Below are positions 1 to 7,122 of a stretch of 12,849 nucleotides of DNA, one piece after another. The stretch lies in NCBI GenBank assembly GCA_034180005.1, contig JAXFPC010000032.1:1-12849 (forward strand). Reading direction: 5' to 3'. Within the stretch, counting starts at the first letter, position 1, and the number at the start of each line of letters is the position of its first letter. The notes below the pieces were generated by a model that had not been told where the DNA came from, did not search any database, and worked only from the letters and a program-made list of their open reading frames with translations. The stretch is from JAXFPC01 sp034180005. GTDB taxonomy: Bacteria; Bacillota; Negativicutes; Acidaminococcales; Acidaminococcaceae. The position numbers and the translations under genes were made by a program.

Positions 1-272
1 TCAAAGAAGCTGCTGAAGCTTTGAAAAAAACAAGTGAAGGCAAGCAAATGGTCGATGAGTTTTTACAGTTAAATCAGGAAGCCGAGCTAACTAAATATCA
101 GGGCAAAGAAGTTCCTCAAGAATTGACGGAGAAAATCCAAAAGCTTTACGGTGTACTTTCTTTAAACCGAGAGGCTATGGAATATCTGAATGCTTTCATG
201 AGATTTCAAATGATGCTCACCGATATAACAAAGTCTATTCAGGATGTAGTGAAAGAAGTTGTTGGAGATTAA
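1..272 (+). CDS. YlbF-family protein, 3' part (5' end outside window)
   Basis: The reading frame is already open at base 3 and ends with TAA at 270-272, so this is the C-terminal ~89 residues of a gene that begins upstream. The TTG at 21 lies inside the frame and is not a convincing start. The protein is charged and helical, and contains the YQGKEVPQELTEKIQKLY and LSLN..A.EYL..F.RFQ.ML.DI patterns that I recognise from the YlbF/YmcA (Com_YlbF) family. In Bacillus subtilis the family members YlbF, YmcA and YaaT form a complex that affects RNase Y-dependent mRNA processing, competence and biofilm formation. Whether this copy does the same cannot be told from the fragment. murB follows after a single base, so the two genes are probably co-transcribed and translationally coupled. 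Confidence 0.75.
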   Translation, partial: KEAAEALKKTSEGKQMVDEFLQLNQEAELTKYQGKEVPQELTEKIQKLYGVLSLNREAMEYLNAFMRFQMMLTDITKSIQDVVKEVVGD

Positions 273-273
273 A

Positions 274-1182
274 ATGTCAGAGGCCGATTTGCGGCGTATA
301 TTCAGTAAATGTACGCAGCAGCTTTTTTTCGATGAACCGATGTCAGGGCATACCTCTTTTCGAATCGGCGGAATTGCCGACGTACTTGCGACACCGGCCG
401 ATACCGAAGAACTTATAGCGTTGTTGCAAAGCGCCCAAGATAATAATATTCCGGTAACTCTGATTGGTAACGGTTCCAATCTCCTTGTGCGCGATGGAGG
501 CATAAGAGGTCTTGTTATAAAATTGGGCAATGCACTAAAGGACATTTCCGCCGACGGCAGGAGGATAACTTTCGGAAGCGGGTTGTCCTTGGCTGCTGCT
601 GCAGGGTACGCCGCTAAACTCGGGTTGACCGGGATGGAGTTTGCTGCGGGCATTCCCGGCAGCATAGGCGGAGCCGTTTACATGAATGCAGGTGCCTATG
701 ACGGAGAGATGAAGGATGTTGTCATATCAGTGACGGTCGTTGATGCAAGCGGAAAAGTTGCGGAGCTAGATGCATCTCAATTGGAATTTTCTTATCGAAA
801 AACATCGCTGCAGTCAGGAAAGTATATAGTAACTGCGGTGACAGTGGAATTATCTCCTGGAAATCGTGAAGACATATTGGCGAAGATTTCTGATTTTGCG
901 CAACGAAGGATAAGCAAGCAACCTCTGGAGCTTCCAAGCGCCGGAAGTACCTTTAAACGGCCTCCGGGATATTTTGCCGGGACGCTGATAGAACAAACCG
1001 GACTGAAAGGATACAGTATAGGCGGTGCTCAAGTATCATTGAAGCATGCCGGGTTTATAGTAAATACCGGTGGGGCTACTGCGAGCGATGTATTGCGTTT
1101 GATAAGGTATGTTCAGGAACAGGTTCATACAGCCAGTGGAGTTATGTTGGAACCTGAAGTTCTTGTGCTGGGAGAAGATTAG
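274..1182 (+). CDS. murB: UDP-N-acetylenolpyruvoylglucosamine reductase MurB
   Basis: This is a complete 302-residue protein. It performs the NADPH-dependent, FAD-linked reduction of UDP-GlcNAc-enolpyruvate to UDP-MurNAc in the cytoplasm, the second committed step of peptidoglycan synthesis. The FAD-binding region shows GNGSNLL at residues 66-71 and the glycine-rich AAGIPGSIGGAVYMNAGA at about 124-141. FSYR at 172-175 and AGSTFKRP at 223-230 are substrate-site motifs, with Ser225 matching the catalytic serine. LEPEV near the C-terminus supplies the catalytic Glu (probably Glu295). The length and absence of the extra loop fit type II MurB, the Gram-positive type. The ATG at 274 is preferred over the in-frame TTG at 259 because GGAG at 264-267 sits six bases upstream of it. 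The gene follows the YlbF-family gene after one base and ends just before a strong terminator. Confidence 0.96.
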   Translation: MSEADLRRIFSKCTQQLFFDEPMSGHTSFRIGGIADVLATPADTEELIALLQSAQDNNIPVTLIGNGSNLLVRDGGIRGLVIKLGNALKDISADGRRITFGSGLSLAAAAGYAAKLGLTGMEFAAGIPGSIGGAVYMNAGAYDGEMKDVVISVTVVDASGKVAELDASQLEFSYRKTSLQSGKYIVTAVTVELSPGNREDILAKISDFAQRRISKQPLELPSAGSTFKRPPGYFAGTLIEQTGLKGYSIGGAQVSLKHAGFIVNTGGATASDVLRLIRYVQEQVHTASGVMLEPEVLVLGED

Positions 1183-1188
1183 TTTTAT

Positions 1189-1228
1189 AAAACGACCTGT
1201 TTACGAATTGGCGTAAGCAGGTCGTTTT
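1189..1228 (+). terminator. Rho-independent terminator after murB
   Basis: A 17-base left arm (1189-1205) and right arm (1212-1228) are reverse complements except for one U-G wobble, with a six-base loop (1206-1211). The left arm begins with AAAA and the right arm ends in TTTT, so the stem carries its own U tract and could also stop transcription from the other strand. It separates murB from the next transcription unit. Confidence 0.9.
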
Positions 1229-1230
1229 GT

Positions 1231-1259
1231 TTGACTAAAGCTCTCAACTCTAGTAAAAT
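1231..1259 (+). promoter_or_regulatory. Sigma-A type promoter for the 130-residue gene/trk operon
   Basis: TTGACT at 1231-1236 (5/6 match to the -35 consensus) and TAAAAT at 1254-1259 (5/6 match to the -10 consensus) are separated by exactly 17 bases. Transcription would start near 1266 and give a leader of about 40 bases, rich in AAT/TAA. The -35 box begins two bases after the murB terminator, which fits a boundary between transcription units. This is seen in sequence only; activity is inferred. Confidence 0.75.
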
Positions 1260-1295
1260 GATAACGAGCATAAGCTTAATAATAATAATTAAGAT

Positions 1296-1300
1296 GGGAG
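1296..1300 (+). promoter_or_regulatory. Ribosome binding site deciding the start at 1306
   Basis: GGGAG lies five bases before the ATG at 1306. Neither the in-frame TTG at 1231, which falls inside the promoter, nor the ATG at 1294 has a comparable site. This is the basis for placing the start at 1306. Confidence 0.7.
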
Positions 1301-1305
1301 CGTTT

Positions 1306-1698
1306 ATGATAAATAATCTGATGAATGAACAGGATATTCACGAGTTCGGCTTGCAGATTCTGGTGCAATGGCTGGAAGGCAAAGGGTATTCTGTTGAATT
1401 TGTTCAGCCCGATAAAAACAGTCTGCCGCACGTTTTTGCGAGAGCAGGAGAAATGCTTACTTTGATAATTGCTTCAACAGGCGTATATCCGGCGAAGGGA
1501 AGTATTTCCGAGACTGACAAAGCTGCCGCTCTGGAATTGGCGCAAAAGCTCGGAGCGCAATGCGCATGCGCTCGCCTAGGGATAGCAAATGCGGACGGAG
1601 TGGAGAAAAAAGATAAAAAGCTTGCGGCAATCCCTTTGAAAAACGGAAGATTTGTCACCGATTTCGGAGGATTGGAGTTTATTAGATTCGAGGATTGA
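1306..1698 (+). CDS. Unrecognised 130-residue cytoplasmic protein
   Basis: I do not recognise this protein's family. It has no signal peptide and no membrane segment. By eye the order of elements is: helix (about residues 10-27), strand (29-34), strand (41-46), strand (50-57), helix (69-83), strand (85-92), and a C-terminal part ending in GRFVTDFGGLEFIRFED. The alpha-beta-beta-beta-alpha-beta order resembles the PD-(D/E)XK nuclease-like fold, but the usual E-x-K on the third strand is not visible (IIAST is there instead). If that fold is right, the site is probably inactive; this is speculative. The gene is first behind a good promoter, and its stop codon is one base from the next gene's ATG, so it is likely co-expressed and translationally coupled with the ferredoxin-nitroreductase gene. 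Confidence 0.8.
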   Translation: MINNLMNEQDIHEFGLQILVQWLEGKGYSVEFVQPDKNSLPHVFARAGEMLTLIIASTGVYPAKGSISETDKAAALELAQKLGAQCACARLGIANADGVEKKDKKLAAIPLKNGRFVTDFGGLEFIRFED

Positions 1699-1699
1699 A

Positions 1700-2515
1700 A
1701 TGACCGGTAATCTTATTACAGTTGATCGCGACAAGTGTATTCGTTGCGGTATATGTGTCGAATGTTGTCCATCGTGCATCCTTTCCATGGCAAATGATGG
1801 GCCGGTTTGTGATAATGAACGCGGCTGCATGGGCTGCGGACATTGCGTTGCCATCTGCCCGGCAGGAGCTATGGATAATAAGTATGCTCCGTTGCAAAAT
1901 CAGCGAGCTGCAGCAGAAAATCTGCCTTCGTCCGACATGTTATACGAAGCGTTGAGAAGCAGACGCAGCGTGCGCAATTTTAAGAACGTCGCGCCTTCGG
2001 AAGAAGAACTGCGCAGCCTGCTTGAAATTTGTCGTTACGCTCCTACGGCGACAAACTCACAGGGAATTTACTATCTTGTGCTGCGCGACAAAGAAAAAAT
2101 ACAAACCGTCGCCGAACATGTAGTGACATGGATGGAAGAGGCTGTTGCCGCCAATCTTCCCGGGAGTAAATATTTTGCGCTCGCCATACAGGCGTATCGT
2201 ACCAGAGGCGTGGATATTATCTGCCGTAACGCTCCCTGCTTAATCATAGCTTTAGCCAGGAGAGTCAGCAGAACCGGATTCAGCAATGCCGAAATGTGTA
2301 TGGCTTATGCAAGCGTCTACGCTCCGTCTTTGGGGCTTGGCACGACTATTGCCGGATTTGTGGAGCACTGTGGTCAAGCAGATTATAAACCTCTGCTGGA
2401 CTTTTTGGATGTTCCTGCTAAGCAAATTATAGTGGGCGCCATGATGGTCGGCTATCCTAAATACAAATACAGAAGATTGCCGGAAAGGCAGCACCTTAAA
2501 GTTGAGTTCAAATAA
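1700..2515 (+). CDS. 2[4Fe-4S] ferredoxin-nitroreductase fusion protein
   Basis: This 271-residue protein joins two domains. The N-terminus carries two bacterial ferredoxin motifs: Cys13, 16, 19 with Cys23-Pro, and Cys43, 46, 49 with Cys53-Pro, each expected to bind a [4Fe-4S] cluster. From about residue 80 it is a nitroreductase-family FMN domain: LRSRRSVRNF (85-94) is the phosphate/FMN-binding signature, followed by APTATNSQG (114-122) and a C-terminal GLGTT.AGF...VGYPK region. The likely role is transfer of electrons from the clusters to FMN and on to an unknown acceptor in the cytoplasm; the true substrate cannot be read from sequence. The start is the ATG at 1700, with GAGG at 1690-1693 six bases upstream. 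The in-frame TTG at 1652 would overlap the preceding gene and has no better support. The gap to trkA is 31 bases with no terminator. Confidence 0.9.
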   Translation: MTGNLITVDRDKCIRCGICVECCPSCILSMANDGPVCDNERGCMGCGHCVAICPAGAMDNKYAPLQNQRAAAENLPSSDMLYEALRSRRSVRNFKNVAPSEEELRSLLEICRYAPTATNSQGIYYLVLRDKEKIQTVAEHVVTWMEEAVAANLPGSKYFALAIQAYRTRGVDIICRNAPCLIIALARRVSRTGFSNAEMCMAYASVYAPSLGLGTTIAGFVEHCGQADYKPLLDFLDVPAKQIIVGAMMVGYPKYKYRRLPERQHLKVEFK

Positions 2516-2546
2516 AGCGGATAATTTTTGAGGAGACGACTTTACA

Positions 2547-3890
2547 ATGCGTATTATTATCGCCGGAGCAGGTAAGCTCGGTTTCAGCATAGCACAGTTA
2601 TTGGCCAATGATCATTACGATGTTGTGGTTATAGAATTGGATGACGAAAGAAGGGAAACAATTCAGAATACATTGGACGTACTTGCTGTAGGAGGAAATT
2701 CCTGCAATCCGTCAACTCTTGAAGATCCTAACATAAGTAACGCGGACATCATGATTGCCTGTACCAACAGCGACGAAGTAAACATGATAACGTGCTTGAT
2801 GGCAAAAAAGTACGGCATTAAAAATACTGTAGCCAGGATAAGGGATACGGAATACGCCGTTACGGCTAAAGAAATGCTGACAAAGGATATGAAGATAGAT
2901 CTTATCATAAATCCCGAACGCATAACTGCCATCGAAATAGAACGGATTTTGATGACGCCGTCGGCTCTTAATGTAGATGATTTTGCCGATGGCAGGGTGC
3001 GCATGTTTGAGGCTAAGATAAAGGACGATTCTCCTTATACCAATACGCCGCTTAAGGATCTTGTGTTGCCGCCGGATATTCTTATAACTATGGTTTTTCG
3101 AAAAAATAAGATGATAATTCCACGCGGTAATGATTTGCTTTTGCCAGGAGATAATGTTTACTTTGTCGGCAAAAGTGACGCAATAAAAAGTCTGGAAAAC
3201 CAATTTACCAAAACTTACGAGAAATTGGAACGCGCTTTGATTATCGGCGCAGGCAGAACAGGAAGATTTTTGGCTGCCCGTTTGGACAAAACCGGCGTTC
3301 AGGTAAAGGTTATAGAGAAAGATAAAGAACGCTGCCACGCTTTGGCGAGAGTTGTCAATAATACGATGGTTCTCTGCGGAGACGGTACCGATATCGACTT
3401 TCTTCAGGATGAGGGTATCTCGGAGGCTGACGTTGTTGTCTGCCTTACAGAGGATGATAAACTTAATTTGATGCTGGCGCAGTTGGCAAAGCATCTGGGC
3501 GCGAAGAAAACTATTGTGCGCGTTGCTCGCAATGAGTATATTGAGCTGATGGAGAAAGTAGGTGTTGACACCGTTCTTTCATCGAGGTTGCTCAGCGCCG
3601 ATGAAGTGCTGCAGTTTGTGCGCAGAGGAAGCGTAGTTTCCGTTTCGTTGTTGGAAGGAGCTCAGGCCGAAGCATTGGAAGTTATCGTCGGTAAAAACAG
3701 CGAGGTTTCCGGTAAGCTGCTGCGAGATGTAGGTTTGCCCCAGGAAAGCTTGCTTTGCGCCATTGTAAGACAGGGAGAGGTAATCATTCCTAAAGGCAAT
3801 ACAGAGCTGAAGGATGATGACAGAGTAATTCTCTTTATCAAGAGTGAGTTGTCCAAGACCACAGTAACTATTTTTGAAAGCAGGAGTTGA
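2547..3890 (+). CDS. trkA: Trk system K+ uptake regulatory subunit TrkA
   Basis: This 447-residue protein has the full tandem TrkA architecture: two RCK/KTN Rossmann domains, each followed by a TrkA-C domain. The first nucleotide-binding loop is GAGKLG at residues 7-12, with an acidic residue (Glu30) at the end of the second strand. The second is GAGRTG at 234-239, followed by VIEKD. It is expected to form a cytoplasmic ring beneath TrkH and gate K+ flow in response to NAD(H) or ATP/ADP. The length equals that of classic two-repeat TrkA (~450 aa) rather than the half-size KtrA. AGGAG at 2531-2535 is 11 bases before the ATG, a slightly long spacing. Two trkH genes follow directly, so this single regulator probably serves both. 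Confidence 0.95.
   Translation: MRIIIAGAGKLGFSIAQLLANDHYDVVVIELDDERRETIQNTLDVLAVGGNSCNPSTLEDPNISNADIMIACTNSDEVNMITCLMAKKYGIKNTVARIRDTEYAVTAKEMLTKDMKIDLIINPERITAIEIERILMTPSALNVDDFADGRVRMFEAKIKDDSPYTNTPLKDLVLPPDILITMVFRKNKMIIPRGNDLLLPGDNVYFVGKSDAIKSLENQFTKTYEKLERALIIGAGRTGRFLAARLDKTGVQVKVIEKDKERCHALARVVNNTMVLCGDGTDIDFLQDEGISEADVVVCLTEDDKLNLMLAQLAKHLGAKKTIVRVARNEYIELMEKVGVDTVLSSRLLSADEVLQFVRRGSVVSVSLLEGAQAEALEVIVGKNSEVSGKLLRDVGLPQESLLCAIVRQGEVIIPKGNTELKDDDRVILFIKSELSKTTVTIFESRS
3882..3886 (+). promoter_or_regulatory. Ribosome binding site for the first trkH
   Basis: AGGAG lies within the last codons of trkA, 12 bases before the ATG at 3899. It abuts the in-frame TTG at 3887 and so cannot serve that codon. 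The spacing is long but similar to the 11 bases used by trkA, and the ATG gives the same MDR start as the second TrkH. Confidence 0.55.
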
Positions 3891-3898
3891 GCGCCGGG

Positions 3899-5515
3899 AT
3901 GGATCGACAATTAGTTTCGCGCATGCTTGGCAAACTGCTCTACTATTTTTCAGCAGCTTTGACAGTGCCGCTTGTAACAGCATTGACTGTTGATAATGAT
4001 AATATATATTTGTTTGTTGTATCGCTGCTGCTGTCTTTAGGGATAGCGGCAGTATTGACCGTATACGGCTGCAGCACTGTTGAACAGAGAAAACAGGCGT
4101 TAAGAGCGTGGCAGGAATCTTGGTCGGGATTTCTTCTTTTAGTGCGGATTCGTAAGCCGGAATATTTTTACCAAATATTTTTTCTTCTTCATAATGTTTG
4201 GCGAAAAATGAGGATTTTGTTTATTTCCGACAGACCTAAACAAAGGCTGCGTATCAGGGAGGCCATAGTAATTGTCGGCTGCGGGTGGTTGCTGGTTTGT
4301 TTTATGGGAGCGATCCCTTATTTTTTCTACGGAACGCTGGATCCCATTGCGGCGATTTTTGAAAGTGTTTCCGGTTTTACGACCACGGGTGTTACTACGG
4401 CTGCTTCGTTTAACGAATTTCCGGACAGCATTCTGGTTTGGCGCTGTATGACACATTGGTTTGGCGGCATAGGCGTCATAATGATTTTTATTACAATTAT
4501 GCCTCAGGTTAACAGCGGCACGGGATATCTTTTTAATGCCGAGTTGCCGGGAGGTATGGGGGAGAGGACGCTGCCTACCATTAAAGAATCCGCTTCCGTC
4601 ATCATGAGGATTTATATTTCTTTTACTGTTTTAGAAATAATTCTTTTGTGTTTGGGAAAGGTCGATTTTTATCAGGCGGTAAATTTGGCATTGGCCACGT
4701 CAGCTACAGGCGGATTTTCTTATTATCATGACAGCCTGGTTTCTTTTGATTCCGTGTACGTGGAAGCTGTGGCCATTATCTTCATGATTATTGCAAGCAT
4801 TAACTTTTCCGTGTATTATCGCATTTGGAATCGTGAGTGGAAAAGTTTCAGAGAGAATACTACGGAGATAAAGTATTATTTATCAATTCTCGCTTTAGCT
4901 ACAATTCTCATTGCGGCAAATCTTTATCTGAGTAAAACAATGGATCCGGTGTCTTCGCTTCGACATGCTTTTTTTCAAAGCGTTTCCATCGGCAGTACCA
5001 CGGGATTTGCTTCGCAGGATTATAACGCCTGGCCAAGCTTCAGCAGAAATATCTTATTTTTGTTGATGTTTGTCGGAGGATGTAGCGGTTCATCCGCCGG
5101 AGGATTGAAAGTGATCCGCTTGGTAATATTGTTCAAGGCGGCGTGGGCGGAACTGTTAAGGATTCTGCATCCTAATGTTATATACTCCGTAAAAATGGGG
5201 AAAAAAGTCATCGAGGCATCCATTGTAGGTAATATTACAAGATTCTTTTTTATCTACATCACTGTTTTTATGGTGCTGACCATCTTGATTTCCCTTGAGG
5301 GACTTTCGATTATGGAATCCATGGGTACCATAGCTTCCTGTATGAGCAGCGTTGGTCCGTCTTTCGGCATAGTAGGACCTACATCAACATTCAGTTCGTT
5401 ATCGCAATACGCAAGAGTGATTTGTATCCTGGCCATGTTGCTGGGACGTTTGGAGATTTTTACGCTGCTGTCATTATTTGATCGTAATATATGGAGCAAT
5501 AAACATAATTGGTGA
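3899..5515 (+). CDS. trkH: Trk K+ channel-type transporter subunit TrkH, copy 1
   Basis: This is a 538-residue polytopic inner-membrane protein of the SKT (TrkH/KtrB) superfamily, which forms the K+ pathway gated by TrkA. All four pore loops are present with their filter glycines: TTTG at 161-164, ATGG with Gly271, STTGF with Gly369, and SSVGPS with Gly486. HWFGGIGVI follows the first pore loop, and GGCSGSSAGG at 393-402 is the conserved segment after the third. A feature peculiar to this copy is about 52 extra residues between the first membrane hairpin and IREAIVIV at 119-126; this segment is basic and aromatic (around residues 61-112). The start at 3899 is eight bases after the trkA stop, so translation is probably coupled to trkA. 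The in-frame TTG at 3887 is the alternative start. Confidence 0.93.
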   Translation: MDRQLVSRMLGKLLYYFSAALTVPLVTALTVDNDNIYLFVVSLLLSLGIAAVLTVYGCSTVEQRKQALRAWQESWSGFLLLVRIRKPEYFYQIFFLLHNVWRKMRILFISDRPKQRLRIREAIVIVGCGWLLVCFMGAIPYFFYGTLDPIAAIFESVSGFTTTGVTTAASFNEFPDSILVWRCMTHWFGGIGVIMIFITIMPQVNSGTGYLFNAELPGGMGERTLPTIKESASVIMRIYISFTVLEIILLCLGKVDFYQAVNLALATSATGGFSYYHDSLVSFDSVYVEAVAIIFMIIASINFSVYYRIWNREWKSFRENTTEIKYYLSILALATILIAANLYLSKTMDPVSSLRHAFFQSVSIGSTTGFASQDYNAWPSFSRNILFLLMFVGGCSGSSAGGLKVIRLVILFKAAWAELLRILHPNVIYSVKMGKKVIEASIVGNITRFFFIYITVFMVLTILISLEGLSIMESMGTIASCMSSVGPSFGIVGPTSTFSSLSQYARVICILAMLLGRLEIFTLLSLFDRNIWSNKHNW

Positions 5516-5519
5516 ATTT

Positions 5520-5525
5520 GGAGAG
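5520..5525 (+). promoter_or_regulatory. Ribosome binding site deciding the TTG start of the second trkH
   Basis: GGAGAG begins 12 bases before the TTG at 5532, leaving eight bases from the GGAG core. The TTG at 5478 lies inside copy 1 and would add 18 residues absent from the paralogue. Confidence 0.65.
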
Positions 5526-5531
5526 ATTGCA

Positions 5532-7040
5532 TTGGACAGAAGATTATTTTTCTCCTTGCTGGGAACTATATGTTACGGAGTGGCCGGAGTCATGATGATA
5601 CCTGTTCTTACATCAGTGTATTACCGTGAGGATTGTTTGCTGCAGTGGTTTTTCAGCATAGCTGTGGTATGCCTTACCGGTTTATCACTTCGCTTTTTTG
5701 GCAAGGGAGCGCTTGGAAAGAATATTTCCGTGCGTGAGGGAATAGGGATTGTTTGCTTCTCTTGGCTTATAGTGGCAGCCATGTCATCCGTACCGTTGGT
5801 CATAACGGGAGTTCTGGATCCTGTATCGGCATACTTTGAAAGTATGTCCGGACTTACTACTACCGGAGCTACAGTAATCGACGATCTCACGGTAGTGCCT
5901 CACAGTATTCTGCTGTGGCGCGGATTGAATCATTGGATCGGCGGCCTTGGCATTATAGTGATTTTCGTGGCATTGTTGCCGAGGATATCAGGCAATGTTT
6001 TCAACCTTTTTAACGCTGAAGTCAGCGGCTTTGTCAATACGCGTATTAAACCGCGGCTGCGGGTAACGGCTTTGACTTTGTTTGCTATTTATGTTTTTTT
6101 AACGACAGTGCTGATTATCTTGCTGATGTTTTTGGGAATGAACTTTTTTGATGCCGTCAATCATTCCTTTTCAGCAGTAGCTACAGGAGGATTTTCCACG
6201 CATAACGAAAGTGTTGCGTACTTTAACAGTCCGGCTATAGAATATGTTTTAGCTGTTTTTATGCTGATTGCGGGAGGGAATTTTTCTCTTTACTACAGAT
6301 TGATAAGATTCGAGTGGAATGATCAGCTTGCTTTATCTAAAAACCTCAGCAGTTTGTTCCAAAATATAAAAATTTTATGGCAGGATACGGAGTTCCGGGT
6401 TTATATCGGATTAGCTCTTTTGTTTTCGCTGCTTATCGCAGCTAACATTGCTGTCGTTTGCGGTACGGGTTTGTCAGACTCTCTGCGGTATGCATTTTTT
6501 CAGGTGGCGTCATTCGGTTCGACGACAGGCTTTGTTTCATATGACTATGATAAATGGCCGGCGTTTTCCAAACTTCTTCTGGCCGTGATGTTTTTTACAG
6601 GCGGCTGTGCAGGCTCTACCGCCGGAGGTATTAAAATATCGAGATTCATCGTGCTGTTTAAAACGGTGGCTGCGGAAATGCGGCGCACGTTGCACCCGCG
6701 AATTCTTTTCAGCGTTATGTATAACGGCAAGGAACTGCCTTCCCATACTATAGTCAACGTCAGCAGATTTTTCTTCGTTTATATTCTGACGATAGCCGTT
6801 TTGTCGGCAGCGCTTTCAGCAACCGGATTAGGTGTGGAAGAGTCCATTTTCGGCGTCGCTTCCTGCGTATCGAGCGTCGGACCCGCGTTTGACAGTTTGG
6901 GAGCAGTTCATAATTTCTCCGGAGTTTCATCTGTCGGAAAAATTGTTTTGAGTTTAGCCATGTTGCTCGGCAGGCTGGAACTTTTTACAGTTTTAGCGCT
7001 TCTGCGCAGTGACTACTGGAAAAATAATAAAAGTTGGTAA
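5532..7040 (+). CDS. trkH: Trk K+ channel-type transporter subunit TrkH, copy 2
   Basis: This 502-residue membrane protein is a second, paralogous TrkH placed 16 bases after copy 1. Its four filter glycines are intact: TTTG at 109-112, ATGG with Gly219, STTGF with Gly333, and SSVGPA with Gly450. NHWIGGLGIIVIF and GGCAGSTAGGIK match copy 1, and both proteins end in Trp (NKHNW and NNKSW). Aligned to copy 1, positions differ by a constant 52 from the IREAIVIV/VREGIGIV segment to the EW motif, and by a constant 36 from FFQ to the end. Copy 2 therefore lacks the 52-residue N-terminal insert but has about 16 more residues in the loop after EW (residues 262-290). I chose the TTG at 5532 because of its ribosome site and because it gives MDRRL, matching MDRQL of copy 1. 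The protein looks functional, not a decaying duplicate. Confidence 0.92.
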   Translation: MDRRLFFSLLGTICYGVAGVMMIPVLTSVYYREDCLLQWFFSIAVVCLTGLSLRFFGKGALGKNISVREGIGIVCFSWLIVAAMSSVPLVITGVLDPVSAYFESMSGLTTTGATVIDDLTVVPHSILLWRGLNHWIGGLGIIVIFVALLPRISGNVFNLFNAEVSGFVNTRIKPRLRVTALTLFAIYVFLTTVLIILLMFLGMNFFDAVNHSFSAVATGGFSTHNESVAYFNSPAIEYVLAVFMLIAGGNFSLYYRLIRFEWNDQLALSKNLSSLFQNIKILWQDTEFRVYIGLALLFSLLIAANIAVVCGTGLSDSLRYAFFQVASFGSTTGFVSYDYDKWPAFSKLLLAVMFFTGGCAGSTAGGIKISRFIVLFKTVAAEMRRTLHPRILFSVMYNGKELPSHTIVNVSRFFFVYILTIAVLSAALSATGLGVEESIFGVASCVSSVGPAFDSLGAVHNFSGVSSVGKIVLSLAMLLGRLELFTVLALLRSDYWKNNKSW

Positions 7041-7052
7041 TTTCTGAAAAAC

Positions 7053-7081
7053 TGGAAAAAGTTTTTCAAGAGTGATATAAT
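7053..7081 (+). promoter_or_regulatory. Candidate extended -10 promoter for yebC
   Basis: TATAAT at 7076-7081 is a perfect -10 box and is preceded by TG one base upstream (TGATATAAT, an extended -10). At 17 bases upstream sits TGGAAA (7053-7058), only 4/6 for -35, which extended -10 promoters tolerate. The start would be near 7088, about 35 bases before the yebC ATG. It lies in the 82-base gap after the second trkH. Confidence 0.6.
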
Positions 7082-7122
7082 TATTCAGATATATTTTTGT
7101 GTGCGTTTGGAGGAATTACAGT

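Noticed and set aside
1277..1290. Short TAA/AAT triplet repeat in the leader.
   Set aside because: It is only about four units in an AT-rich leader and does not suggest a functional repeat or origin.
1231..1305. An N-terminal extension of the 130-residue protein starting at TTG 1231, with a hydrophobic SLIIIIK segment.
   Set aside because: The codon is part of a -35 box and has no ribosome site; the apparent hydrophobic stretch comes from the AAT/TAA-rich leader.
2712..3494. A long open frame of 260 codons on the - strand inside trkA, and similar antisense frames elsewhere.
   Set aside because: They lie opposite well-recognised genes, show no family signatures or ribosome sites, and are expected shadows of the coding frame.
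7045..7068. Inverted repeat TGAAAAAC / GTTTTTCA after the second trkH, a possible terminator.
   Set aside because: The 8-bp stem is almost all A-T with an 8-base loop and no T run after it, and it overlaps the candidate -35 of the yebC promoter, so it is too weak to call.
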